Source: Dysgonomonas sp. HDW5A (GTDB lineage: Bacteria > Bacteroidota > Bacteroidia > Bacteroidales > Dysgonomonadaceae). Taken from it: a stretch of DNA of 64,000 nt. Of the stretch, positions 42,968 through 52,014 are shown in pieces. The translations under genes were made by a program, and so were the position numbers. Every line of letters starts with the position of its first letter. Position 1 is the stretch's first letter. The notes beneath the pieces are model-generated. The model was not told the DNA's origin. It made no database searches and worked only from the letters and a program-made list of their open reading frames with translations. The DNA lies in the NCBI RefSeq assembly GCF_011299555.1, contig NZ_CP049857.1, positions 3,162,001 to 3,226,000 on the forward strand. Direction: 5' to 3'.

Positions 42968-42988
42968 TAAAAAGTCAGAGACTTTAAT
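42968..42988. repeat. Short dyad related to the dispersed repeat
   Basis: AAAGTC-AGA-GACTTT (42971-42985) has the same spacing and loop as AAGGTC-AGA-GACCTT at 34762, with the inner G-C pair replaced by A-T on both arms. It lacks the A-rich CAAAGTAAT arm. Confidence 0.4.
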
Positions 42989-44360
42989 TCATATAATCCC
43001 ACATGGGTAATTGTATGGGTTTTTGATTCAAACTTTCGATTGCTTTTGCATCCAAATATCTACGATGAATAACCAAGCGGAACATATATTCGTTAAACCA
43101 ATTATCAGTAAAAGTCAGGTATCCGTTATTTCCGGCATTTGCTCCCCAGCTATTTTCAAACTCCCATTTTATCGGATTATCATTATTATCCGTATCGCAA
43201 CCTATGAGGAGCATGGCGTGGCTCGATCCGCTTTGGCGAGTCAATATACGTGCCTTTTTATCCATATTGATTTTTACACCGAATAACGATTGGTAGTCAT
43301 ACATGTCAGGATCCATTATACCTGTCTCTCTGTTATGCTGTTTGCCTACATCGCACGAAGCATACATTGCCTCATTATTCTTAATGGAAGCTAAGGCTGC
43401 TTTCTTTATATCCTCATTCGGTAGATTTAGATATACCCAATTGATGCCTTCAACGGTATTTCTGTAATTTTTGATCTCATATACTTTGTAGTATTTGCGA
43501 GTTGGGTCATTCATAATCATGATATAATTCTCAGGACTATAATCAGCAGGAGTTATTTCATTATAAAACTCTTTTGGTGTATATTGTTTTTCTTCAATCT
43601 TACCTGTTTTAGTTTTATATCTCCATGTGAATTGTGTAGGAGGCTCACCTAGGCATAAAGCCAGCATGCGATACACATCTTTGAGGATAGCTTGTTTTTC
43701 TGATCTTAACTCTTTCTCCTTCTTGCCGCTTGCTGCCAGTTCTCGGAGATTATATCCCCCCATGCGTAGTCTCTCATTAATCAGAGAAATCATCTGACCG
43801 GTACTGTTCGAATGGGCCGTTTCGGGCATAACGGCATCCGGTACAACCCCGTATTTCAGGGCGGCATTATAGTATAAATTCCAAACACCACCATCACCTA
43901 CAGGCGATTTGAAGAATTCAACAACCTCTCTGTCATCAATCGGATTCGATGCTGTTGCAATTATATTTTCGAGATATAAATTTGCTTTTTCGAATATATC
44001 CCAGAAATATAAGTAGTTGTGTGAAAAATCGAAGTTGTCAATATTATATTTCGCCATAATCGAAGGTCGAAGTACATTCATCGAAGTGAACATCCAGCAA
44101 CGCCCCGAGCTTTTCTGATTGGTAATACCCTTTACCGCTACACGGTATTTGAATAGGTGATCTAACTGCGATTGTAGATCGTGATTCAGTGCATTATCTT
44201 TGATACTGCTTTGGGTGGTAAGGATGTTTTGAATGGCTGTAGTAGAAGCGTCTTTCTTGAAACTACCTCTGATTTCTTGCAAATCTTTTTCCGTTACAGT
44301 TTGAGAAAAAGCCGAAGCGGAGGTCAGAAACATCGCACAGGCGAGTAATTTTATTTTCAT
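42984..44360 (-). CDS. Exported C1-family cysteine peptidase (bleomycin hydrolase/aminopeptidase C type)
   Basis: The start chosen is the ATG at 44358-44360, which opens a signal peptide (MKIKLLACAMFLTSASAFSQ). This gives 458 residues. The catalytic Cys is in KSSGRCWMFTSMNVLRP, the His in GSSHAMLLIGCD, and the Asn in WEFENSWGANAGNNGYL: the papain-like triad in PepC/bleomycin-hydrolase arrangement. Classical members are cytoplasmic hexamers, so the signal peptide is notable. The start codon overlaps the stop of the upstream acyltransferase gene as ATGA, showing translational coupling. It would trim peptides in the periplasm. Confidence 0.9.
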   Translation of the reverse strand: MKIKLLACAMFLTSASAFSQTVTEKDLQEIRGSFKKDASTTAIQNILTTQSSIKDNALNHDLQSQLDHLFKYRVAVKGITNQKSSGRCWMFTSMNVLRPSIMAKYNIDNFDFSHNYLYFWDIFEKANLYLENIIATASNPIDDREVVEFFKSPVGDGGVWNLYYNAALKYGVVPDAVMPETAHSNSTGQMISLINERLRMGGYNLRELAASGKKEKELRSEKQAILKDVYRMLALCLGEPPTQFTWRYKTKTGKIEEKQYTPKEFYNEITPADYSPENYIMIMNDPTRKYYKVYEIKNYRNTVEGINWVYLNLPNEDIKKAALASIKNNEAMYASCDVGKQHNRETGIMDPDMYDYQSLFGVKINMDKKARILTRQSGSSHAMLLIGCDTDNNDNPIKWEFENSWGANAGNNGYLTFTDNWFNEYMFRLVIHRRYLDAKAIESLNQKPIQLPMWDYMN

Positions 44361-45406
44361 GATCGTATGTTTAGGTCGTATTTGCTTATTTTTTTTTCTA
44401 TGATGTTTACTATAGGAGTACATATTAATTGACGTATTTTTTCTATGCCCAAGCATATCACAAAGACTGCAATAGAGAAGAGTATTAGTAAGCCTATCAA
44501 TAATATATAATTTTCTCGATATAGATTGGTAAGGTTTTGTATAGCTTCCTCTAAAAAAATCTTGCGTATCAAATAATGATTGTGAATCAAATATACACCA
44601 AATGCAAGAGGTGCTAATGTATTAATCGCATTACTTGAAATTTTCAGATTCTTAAAAGTAAAGAATAAGCCAATGGCGGCAAGAATCAAAAATGGATTAT
44701 TGTATCGGTTTCCGGGTTCTATCATTTTACCCATTTCCATATTAAAGAATAAAGTTACACCGAAAATAAGTAATGATGCAGCCAAGTATATTAAAAAGGG
44801 CTTTTTAATGAGGATTTGATATTTGTTGATGTAGCGAGCCAGAACATAAATGGTTATAAAGTTATAGATCGAATAACCATCTCCCGAAATATATGTATTA
44901 TTGAATATAAAGCCGGAGAAACAATTGAGAAATAACATTCCTGCCAGAATTATAGTCATTTGTTTTTTGTTGAAATACTCTATTGAATGATTCAGCAGAG
45001 GGGCAATAAATAATAACGCAATATAAGCAGTGAGGAACCACCAGGTTCCATAGGTAAGACTGCTCGATATGGGGAAAACAGCTTCCACATAATCACGAAT
45101 CTCAGGTTTATAGCCCAATAATATGGCAATGATTAAAATACCAACAGAATAAAATAATGCTTGTATGACTAATGATATTATAGTCTTGGATTTGAATCTC
45201 ACGCCGAAATACCCCGATATAAAAACAAAACAGTTTACACCTACAAAAAACAGGCTGGTTAACAATAGTTCGGATATGTACAATCCGGTGTTATTTATAT
45301 TATTATGCAATTCGAGCCGAAATACATGCAGCATTACGATCATAAGCATGAGAACCAACCGGAGTAGTTCGATATTCGAAGAACGTGTTTTTGTATCCGT
45401 ATTCAT
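44357..45406 (-). CDS. Acyltransferase family membrane protein (acyltransferase 3)
   Basis: The start chosen is the ATG at 45406 (MNTDTKTRSSNIELLRLV), since upstream codons fall inside the MutS-like gene. This gives 349 residues with about ten membrane helices. The motif SNIELLRLVLMLMIVMLHVF, with the conserved Glu, Arg and His, and later LAPLAFGVYLIHNHYLIR, are the acyltransferase-3 (OafA/NodX-like) signatures. Such proteins O-acetylate surface polysaccharides or membrane carbohydrates. The acceptor is unknown. The gene lies 17 bases after the MutS relative and overlaps the peptidase gene by 4 bases. Confidence 0.87.
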   Translation of the reverse strand: MNTDTKTRSSNIELLRLVLMLMIVMLHVFRLELHNNINNTGLYISELLLTSLFFVGVNCFVFISGYFGVRFKSKTIISLVIQALFYSVGILIIAILLGYKPEIRDYVEAVFPISSSLTYGTWWFLTAYIALLFIAPLLNHSIEYFNKKQMTIILAGMLFLNCFSGFIFNNTYISGDGYSIYNFITIYVLARYINKYQILIKKPFLIYLAASLLIFGVTLFFNMEMGKMIEPGNRYNNPFLILAAIGLFFTFKNLKISSNAINTLAPLAFGVYLIHNHYLIRKIFLEEAIQNLTNLYRENYILLIGLLILFSIAVFVICLGIEKIRQLICTPIVNIIEKKISKYDLNIRS

Positions 45407-45423
45407 ATTTTTGGTTTTATGCC

Positions 45424-47220
45424 TTATAGTCCGGTAATACCCATTTTTTTCATCAGGAAGCAAGCATTCATGTTCTGAGCTACACCTTCACGTATTTTAT
45501 AGGAGAAGGTCAATTGATCGTTGGTTATATCTGCTTCAAAGCGGTAATCTTTTACATTGTCAGGATATTCCTGTTCCAGGTTTCCAAGCAGTAGATCGTG
45601 AGTGGCTATGATACCATTTCCGTTGAGCGATATCAGCTGCTTCATCAAAGCCATCGAGCCCTTTTGCTTATCCTCCGAATTGGTTCCTTTCAGTATTTCA
45701 TCTAAAATAATAAATAATTCTTCACCTGCTTGCAAACGGTCTATAATCATCTTCAAACGTTTCAATTCGGCAAAGAAGTAAGATTCATTATCAGCCAGAG
45801 AATCGGCAGTGCGAAGATTAGTTACCAACCGACATGGGTAAAAAGTCAATGATTCGGCACATACAGGCACTCCTGCACAAGCCATCGTATGATTGATACC
45901 GATGGTACGCAGGTAGGTACTTTTGCCTGCCATATTGGCTCCTGTGATTACTAAAAAGAAAGGAGTCTTGGATATATTGACATCATTGCGTACACAAGTA
46001 TCTCTATGCAACATGGGATGTCCCAAAGCTTTGCCTTCGAATATAAATTTATCGGCAACTTGCGGATAGGTATAATCGGGATGGTTAAATGCGAAAATCC
46101 CCATAGATACGAGCATATCAAATTGGGCAATAGCTTCGAACCATTGTGCTATTTCCGATTTATACTTTTCAGTCCATTGCTCCACTTTAATTGCATATTT
46201 CACATTCCAAAGCAGATAGGGATTGAACAGCATCAAGACTGGAAATGTATATGATACTGTCAGATTATTATGGTATGATTTCAGTTGATTTATAGCATAT
46301 GAGGCATTGGCCACACCTTTTAATTGAGATTGAATATTCTTCAGCTTATCAGATTGAACGTTTTCATCTTCAATGATTTTGAATAGCTTGGAATATGTAT
46401 CCAATACTTTCGATTTTTCATTGAAAGTTTCCATAATCTGCATCACTTTTTTGCCGGGAACGAAGCTTATTCCTAATGTGAGGATATATACTATCGAATA
46501 ATATCCGCCTGCCATCATATCGAAATATACAAGTAATCCAAATAGGATATGGATGAGGGGCATGATGTAAACCATACTTTTCCATAAGATACTGTTCTTT
46601 AATATGGGAGCACGTTTAAATGATGCCGAAAAATCTTTCGAGTTTAGGCTGTCGGCTTCGCTCATTTGACCTATTGCTCTGAAATGAGACAGTAGCTTAC
46701 CTTTTTGTTTAAGCTCTTTTACTGCTTGCTGTTGGTCTAAGATATCTTTCTTATTTTCGAAAGGATGTATGAATATATTGGCAAGTGTATCTTTTCCGAA
46801 TGAAGTAACGGTGCGATTTATAGACTGAAAGAAGGATCTTTTACCAAATAAATCGAGATCGAGACTAAAACTATGTTCAGCATCTGTTTTTTCGGGAGCT
46901 CCATCGAATGCTGAAAAGTCGTAATTAATACCTTTCAACTCGTTTTGAGCATTTGTTATTTGTTGTTCGCAATAACTCTTTTTTATGAACAGTCGGTTAT
47001 GGTATTTCATCAATGCCAGAAATGCAACGAAAAATATAATAATAGAAGCAATAACGATTGAAGTGTCTCCCCATAAAATATATGCACAAACTACGGCAGC
47101 TATCGCAATAATCAATCGTATGGTTCCTACCCAAAATATTACTTTCTTTAATTGGTCTGATTCTCCTTGATATTTGGTGATAATATTAGAATAATAAGAT
47201 TCTATTTCGTTGATATTCAT
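45424..47220 (-). CDS. MutS-related ATPase with N-terminal membrane helices
   Basis: A 598-residue protein. Two hydrophobic helices at about 27-50 and 53-72 are followed by a helical lever-like region with another hydrophobic pair near 205-255. A MutS domain V ATPase forms the C-terminus: Walker A GANMAGKSTYLRT at about 427-439, NLRTADSLADNESYFFAEL, Walker B LFIILDEILKGTNSEDK and ATHDLLLGNL. The mismatch-recognition domain I with its Phe-x-Glu is absent. It is therefore not the repair MutS. Its place in the membrane and between recO and envelope genes suggests another DNA-linked or structural role. The function is not established. Confidence 0.85.
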   Translation of the reverse strand: MNINEIESYYSNIITKYQGESDQLKKVIFWVGTIRLIIAIAAVVCAYILWGDTSIVIASIIIFFVAFLALMKYHNRLFIKKSYCEQQITNAQNELKGINYDFSAFDGAPEKTDAEHSFSLDLDLFGKRSFFQSINRTVTSFGKDTLANIFIHPFENKKDILDQQQAVKELKQKGKLLSHFRAIGQMSEADSLNSKDFSASFKRAPILKNSILWKSMVYIMPLIHILFGLLVYFDMMAGGYYSIVYILTLGISFVPGKKVMQIMETFNEKSKVLDTYSKLFKIIEDENVQSDKLKNIQSQLKGVANASYAINQLKSYHNNLTVSYTFPVLMLFNPYLLWNVKYAIKVEQWTEKYKSEIAQWFEAIAQFDMLVSMGIFAFNHPDYTYPQVADKFIFEGKALGHPMLHRDTCVRNDVNISKTPFFLVITGANMAGKSTYLRTIGINHTMACAGVPVCAESLTFYPCRLVTNLRTADSLADNESYFFAELKRLKMIIDRLQAGEELFIILDEILKGTNSEDKQKGSMALMKQLISLNGNGIIATHDLLLGNLEQEYPDNVKDYRFEADITNDQLTFSYKIREGVAQNMNACFLMKKMGITGL

Positions 47221-47348
47221 TGTGTAATTTGTTTATATCTTTTTGTTTTTTTTATCAGATGTTTATTTAAGTATCTTCAAGTATCTTTTATAGTTATATC
47301 TGTCTCTTATTGTCATTCTCAGCCAAAGCTATAAAAAGCTCGATGAGT

Positions 47349-48071
47349 TTAAAATAATTCGTGTAAAATATCCAGTGATTTGAGTGGCTGAAAATCATGT
47401 AAATGAATACGGTAATATTCGAGCATACGGTTTATAATGTTCTGACGATCTTGTCTCGAAAATAAAAATAGGTGCATATTTTCGTATCCTATTCTTGATA
47501 AAAGCGATAGAACTTGGCTGTCTACTTTATTTACATAGTGATTGTGTAACGGCTGATGGGTTACAAATATACCGTTCAGCATGTCAAAGTAATCATTGGG
47601 GTGATAATCTTCCAGATTAGGATAGAAACCCAGAAAGCGTGTCAGCTTCAGCATAAATACCAGATGATAATTTGCCAGACCTTTTTCGCTCTCTTCCAAT
47701 ACCTGTATCGAATGGCTCAGATAATTATATATGATCTCGTACTCATCAGTATCTCTTAATATTCGGCTTAGGAATTCTGATAAAAACAATACAATGGATG
47801 TTTTAACCATATTTCCTGAAATTGAATACAAAGGGTATAGTATATGAGCCTCTCGTATACGCTGAATATCGCGTGATGCCTGATGCTCGGTCTCCATATC
47901 GAGTATCGACAAGGGGGCGAAAAGAGACTTCTGTACTTTGGTCGATTTGCTTCGTGACTTGGGAACCATGTATGTAACCCGGCCAAAAGCATTCGTATAT
48001 ACGGTGGCAAGCAGATACTTGTCGTTGTAATTAATTGTACTGAGTACTATGGCTTGGGTCTTATGCAGCAT
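47349..48071 (-). CDS. recO: DNA repair protein RecO
   Basis: A 240-residue cytoplasmic protein that with RecR loads RecA on SSB-coated gaps. The N-terminal OB fold is seen as MLHKTQAIVLSTINYNDKYLL and the basic GRVTYMVPKSRSKSTKVQK strand region. The central helical domain follows. The four-Cys zinc motif of some RecO proteins is missing, as usual in Bacteroidetes. A -7 element TAAATTTG lies 24 bases upstream on the minus strand. It is probably a single gene, 128 bases before the MutS relative. Confidence 0.9.
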   Translation of the reverse strand: MLHKTQAIVLSTINYNDKYLLATVYTNAFGRVTYMVPKSRSKSTKVQKSLFAPLSILDMETEHQASRDIQRIREAHILYPLYSISGNMVKTSIVLFLSEFLSRILRDTDEYEIIYNYLSHSIQVLEESEKGLANYHLVFMLKLTRFLGFYPNLEDYHPNDYFDMLNGIFVTHQPLHNHYVNKVDSQVLSLLSRIGYENMHLFLFSRQDRQNIINRMLEYYRIHLHDFQPLKSLDILHELF

Positions 48072-48094
48072 GGACTGAAAAAATACTTATCTTA

Positions 48095-48102
48095 CAAATT
48101 TA
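48095..48102 (-). promoter_or_regulatory. Candidate recO -7 element
   Basis: The minus strand reads TAAATTTG, 24 bases before the recO start. The OmpA-gene terminator lies immediately upstream. Confidence 0.45.
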
Positions 48103-48121
48103 CTCATTTTGGTAGACGAAA

Positions 48122-48154
48122 AAAATCCCTGATGTAATTAACATCAGGGATTTT
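48122..48154 (-). terminator. Terminator of the OmpA lipoprotein gene
   Basis: AAAATCCCTGATGT (48122-48135) and its exact complement (48141-48154) form a 14 bp stem. The minus strand continues into seven T. Confidence 0.9.
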
Positions 48155-48179
48155 GTATTATTGTGTGATAAATATCGAA

Positions 48180-48851
48180 TTATTTACCTGCTTCAGCGTC
48201 TCTAATCATTTTTTCGTTAGGGTGGATGTATACTTCCACACGACGGTTTTGAGCTCTTCCATCAACTGTACTATTGCTGGCTACCGGATTTGAAGAACCC
48301 ATACCTGCCGAAGTCATACGGTTTCCGGCAACACCTTGTTGTAAAAGGAAGTTGTAAACGGCTTGAGCACGTTTTTCAGATAATGGATTATTTATTGCAT
48401 CAGAACCGGTATTGTCAGTATAACCAGTAATTTGTATGTCTGTATCAGGGTGAGCTTTCAATGATGCAGCAAATTGGCTAAGTGAATTTTGAGATGCAGA
48501 GTTTAATGAGCTAGAGTTAGTTGCAAATAAAATACCCGATTCGAAAGTAACTTTAATTGCTTGTCCGTCATTAACAGACTCTACCTGAGCTCCGTTTATA
48601 GATTCTAATTCTTTTTTCTGTTGATCCATTTTGTTTCCGATGATAGCACCTGCTCCACCACCAACAACAGCACCTATACCGGCACCCCAGGCAGCACCTT
48701 TGCCACCGCCTATAAGAGCTCCAATACCAGCACCTAGTGCACCACCTGCGCCTGCACCTACACCTGTTCCTTTAACTGTATTACTAGCACCGCAGCTTGA
48801 TAATAATAATGCTGCAGAAAGAGCTAATGCTCCAAAAACGTTTCTGTTCAT
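48180..48851 (-). CDS. OmpA-family lipoprotein with glycine-zipper domain
   Basis: The start chosen is the ATG at 48851 (MNRNVFGALAL), giving 223 residues. The lipobox LLLSSC directs it to the membrane. Residues about 30-75 are an Ala/Gly-rich glycine-zipper (GAGIGALIGGGKGAAWGAG), which can insert in membranes. The C-terminal OmpA domain (about 100-215) has the peptidoglycan-binding signature: ITGYTDNTGSDAINNPLSEKR and MTSAGMGSSNPVASN. It resembles the YiaD/Pal group that links the outer membrane to peptidoglycan. It is a single gene with its own terminator. Confidence 0.92.
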   Translation of the reverse strand: MNRNVFGALALSAALLLSSCGASNTVKGTGVGAGAGGALGAGIGALIGGGKGAAWGAGIGAVVGGGAGAIIGNKMDQQKKELESINGAQVESVNDGQAIKVTFESGILFATNSSSLNSASQNSLSQFAASLKAHPDTDIQITGYTDNTGSDAINNPLSEKRAQAVYNFLLQQGVAGNRMTSAGMGSSNPVASNSTVDGRAQNRRVEVYIHPNEKMIRDAEAGK

Positions 48852-48877
48852 AATCAAAATATTTTATTTTAATTCTT

Positions 48878-49207
48878 TTATTCGAAAAGGTTGATAGACT
48901 CGCAATATGCAAGCTCTCCCTGTATAATAAAGGTTATCTCATCTGCTGAGAACTCCTTTAACTTATCCTTTTTAGTGTTTTTTAAAACAAATTCGGTCAA
49001 TTCGTCTTCATCAATATCTATAATTTCATCATCAGACGAACTTTCGTTAAGTAGCCCTTTGTCTTCGTAAAACTCGTATATAATATCAATGATATAATTT
49101 ATTTCATCATTTGAAAATTTGCCTTTGAACTCTTGAGGAAGAAAGTTCTGTATAAATTTTACAGCATCATCTTCGTCATAACCAATTGGATCTACTTCAG
49201 CACTCAT
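48878..49207 (-). CDS. Small acidic conserved protein of unknown function
   Basis: A 109-residue, strongly acidic protein without signal peptide, Cys-rich sites or membrane segment. Predicted as mainly helical (DDAVKFIQNFLPQEFK, SNDEINYIIDIIYEFYED). I recall similar short proteins near topA in other Bacteroidales but know no function. It lies 97 bases after topA on the same strand and 27 bases before the OmpA lipoprotein start. Confidence 0.7.
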   Translation of the reverse strand: MSAEVDPIGYDEDDAVKFIQNFLPQEFKGKFSNDEINYIIDIIYEFYEDKGLLNESSSDDEIIDIDEDELTEFVLKNTKKDKLKEFSADEITFIIQGELAYCESINLFE

Positions 49208-49303
49208 GTGATAGTTATGTTTTAATTTTTAATCTCTAGTATTATAATAACAATTGATAATAGTCAATGTTCATTTAATAGTAATATTGCCGAAGTACGA
49301 AGC

Positions 49304-51742
49304 TTACTTTTTAGCCGCTTTAGTTTTTTTCTCTTTCGCTTCTTCTTCCAATACCTTTTTTTTCTTCTCCGAAACTTTGGTCTTTTTCTTTTCTTTCTTT
49401 TCTACCTTAGTTTTGGTTTTGCTTTTAGTAGTTTTAATTATTTCCATACACTCTTTTAGTGTAAGAGCGGCTGCATCTACTGTTTTTGCTATTTTGTAGT
49501 TTTTATCCTTATACGCAATGTACGGACCATAACGACCATTCAGTATCTGAACTTCGTCTTTACCGTCTTTGCCTTCTTTACCTTCGAAAATTTTGATAAC
49601 TTTTTCTCTGTCTTGTTTTCTTTTTTCTTCGATAATGGCAATAGCTTCCTCCTGCGTTACCGTATATGGATCGACATCTTTTGGTAATGATATAAATTTA
49701 CCGTCGAACTTAACATAAGGTCCGAATTTACCGATTGAAGCCAATAATTCCTTCTCTTCGTATTCACCGATAAAACGAGGTAAGTCAAAAAGTTTAATAG
49801 CTTCTTCTATCGTAATTGTTCCTAATGACTGTCCTTTACGAAGTGATACAAATCGGGGCTTTTCTTCATCATCCTGAGTTCCTAGTTGAATCATTGGACC
49901 AAAACGACCTATTTTTGCCGAAATTTGTTTACCTGTTTTAGGGTCTGTACCCAAAACACGCTCACCTACTTTATGATCTTCGTGTGTGTTGAGTGCCTCC
50001 TCTACTACGGGGTGAAATTTCTTATAGAATCTATCTATAAGGTCAGTCCACACTTCTGCACCAACAGCCACATAGTCAAATTCTTTTTCGACATCAGCCG
50101 TAAAGTTGTAATCGAGGATACGAGGGAAAAATTCGGTCAGATAATCATTCACAACCATTCCTGTATCGGTTGGCTTCAGTTTGTTTTTATCTGCTCCCGT
50201 TTTTTCGGTTTTAATCGCATCGGTAATTTTGCCTTTCTTCAATTGCAAAACATTAAAATTGCGATCGGTACCTTCTATATTTGTTTTTTCAACATATTCT
50301 CTGTTCTGAATAGTAGATATCGTAGGGGCGTAAGTCGATGGGCGACCAATACCCAGTTCTTCGAGCTTTCTAACCAAAGATGCTTCCGAATATCGGGCAG
50401 GACGCTGTGTAAATCGCTCGGTAGCTGTCGATTCTTTCAAATCCAATATGTCTTTTCTCTTGATTGGAGGTAACAGAGTATTTTCTTCTCCATCCAGAGA
50501 TTCATCATCTGTACTTTCGAGATACACGCGAAGAAATCCGTCAAAGGTGATAACCTCACCGCTTGAAACGAATTTTAAATCTTCGTCATCAAAAATATTT
50601 ATGGTAACAGTTGTTCTTTCTAGTTCGGCATCAGCCATCTGAGAAGCAATTGTTCTTTTCCAGATAAGTTCGTATAATTTTTGCTCTTGCGAAGTGCCCG
50701 TTGTTTGGTGGGCATTCATATAAGTTGGACGTATAGCCTCGTGAGCCTCTTGTGCACCTTTAGCTTTGGTCGAAAATTGTCTGGTTTTTATATACTTTTT
50801 ACCATATGCATCTCCAATCTCAGCTTTTGAAGCATTGATAGCCAGACTCGAAAGGTGTACCGAGTCGGTACGCATATAGGTAATCTTTCCAGATTCGTAT
50901 AATTTTTGTGCTACCGACATCGTTTGCGCAACAGAAAAGCCTAATTTACGGGCTGCCTCCTGTTGAAGTGTAGATGTGGTAAATGGGGCTGCAGGCGATT
51001 TTTTTGCGGGTTTAGTGATAACACTATCTATCGTAAAATCTTGAATGCCTTTCAGCCTGTTTAAAAACTCAAGAGCTTCTTCTTTTGTTTTTAAACGTTT
51101 ATTTAGTTCTGCATTTATTTGATAAGGCGTGTTATCAGCTTCTTTTTTAGAGAAGGTTGCCTGTACGCGGTACGAAGCCTCGCTTTGGAATGCATCGATT
51201 TCACGTTCCCTTTCGGTAATTAGTCGAACGGCTACCGATTGTACACGTCCGGCCGAAAGAGCCGGTTTGATTTTTCGCCACAATATAGGCGATAATTCAA
51301 AACCAACAATACGATCGAGTACACGACGTGCTTGTTGAGCGTTTACTAAATCTCTGTTTATTCGACGGGGATTTTCTATTGCATGGAATATTGCATTCTT
51401 GGTTATTTCATGAAAAGCAATTCGGTGATACTGCTTGTCACGCAATCCTAATGTTTCGTATAAATGCCAAGATATGGCTTCTCCCTCGCGGTCTTCATCG
51501 GATGCCAACCATACAACGTCAGCTTTATTTACCGCAGCTTGGAGTTCGGATACCAATTTTTCTTTATCTGCCGGTACTTCGTATAGAGGTCTGTAGCTGT
51601 TAGCTAAATCAATACCCAAGTCTTTTTTCTTCAGGTCGCGGATATGTCCGTAACTGGACATTACTTTGTAATCCTTGCCTAAAAACTTTTCTATTGTTTT
51701 GGCTTTAGCCGGAGATTCCACTATAACTAAATTTTTCTGCAT
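49304..51742 (-). CDS. topA: DNA topoisomerase I
   Basis: An 812-residue type IA enzyme that relaxes negative supercoils. The Toprim domain has NLVIVESPAKAKTIEKFLG and the acidic WLASDEDREGEAISWHL. The active-site Tyr is in ITYMRTDSVHLS. C-terminal DNA-binding uses Topo C repeats rather than Cys4 zinc ribbons: AKIGRFGPMIQLG, ASIGKFGPYVKFD and LNGRYGPYIAYK. The last 50 residues are almost only Lys, Glu and Thr/Ala (KSKTKTKVEKKEKKKTKV), a basic tail common in Bacteroidetes TopA. A minus-strand TACTTTTG lies 37 bases upstream. Confidence 0.97.
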   Translation of the reverse strand: MQKNLVIVESPAKAKTIEKFLGKDYKVMSSYGHIRDLKKKDLGIDLANSYRPLYEVPADKEKLVSELQAAVNKADVVWLASDEDREGEAISWHLYETLGLRDKQYHRIAFHEITKNAIFHAIENPRRINRDLVNAQQARRVLDRIVGFELSPILWRKIKPALSAGRVQSVAVRLITEREREIDAFQSEASYRVQATFSKKEADNTPYQINAELNKRLKTKEEALEFLNRLKGIQDFTIDSVITKPAKKSPAAPFTTSTLQQEAARKLGFSVAQTMSVAQKLYESGKITYMRTDSVHLSSLAINASKAEIGDAYGKKYIKTRQFSTKAKGAQEAHEAIRPTYMNAHQTTGTSQEQKLYELIWKRTIASQMADAELERTTVTINIFDDEDLKFVSSGEVITFDGFLRVYLESTDDESLDGEENTLLPPIKRKDILDLKESTATERFTQRPARYSEASLVRKLEELGIGRPSTYAPTISTIQNREYVEKTNIEGTDRNFNVLQLKKGKITDAIKTEKTGADKNKLKPTDTGMVVNDYLTEFFPRILDYNFTADVEKEFDYVAVGAEVWTDLIDRFYKKFHPVVEEALNTHEDHKVGERVLGTDPKTGKQISAKIGRFGPMIQLGTQDDEEKPRFVSLRKGQSLGTITIEEAIKLFDLPRFIGEYEEKELLASIGKFGPYVKFDGKFISLPKDVDPYTVTQEEAIAIIEEKRKQDREKVIKIFEGKEGKDGKDEVQILNGRYGPYIAYKDKNYKIAKTVDAAALTLKECMEIIKTTKSKTKTKVEKKEKKKTKVSEKKKKVLEEEAKEKKTKAAKK

Positions 51743-51778
51743 TCGTTGTTATTTTTTTGTATTCATACAATCAAACGG

Positions 51779-51786
51779 CAAAAGTA
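51779..51786 (-). promoter_or_regulatory. Candidate topA -7 element
   Basis: The minus strand reads TACTTTTG, 37 bases upstream of the topA start codon. Confidence 0.45.
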
Positions 51787-52014
51787 ATCAAATTGTTTAT
51801 TATATAAGCCGTTTTTTCGTTTTTGTAAAAGACCTGCGTGCCATCCCTGCCTATTAACATCATTTTGTTTTCATCAATCAGGTAGTGTTTCGGTATACAT
51901 TTACAGTTCGGTCAAAGATCTGTAATGTGAGCTGTTTATCGCTGTATTTCTCATGTGAGAATGGCGTAATTGCTCTGTTATTTCAGTTATCGACGCAATA
52001 AAATATAGGCGACT

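Noticed and set aside
45424-47220. Calling the MutS-related gene the mismatch-repair mutS
   Set aside because: The mismatch-recognition domain is absent and membrane helices are present. Length is only 598 residues.
49886-50473. A 195-codon open frame on the plus strand opposite topA
   Set aside because: It is fully antisense to conserved topoisomerase I sequence, and its translation is rich in Phe, Cys and Ile without any family signature.
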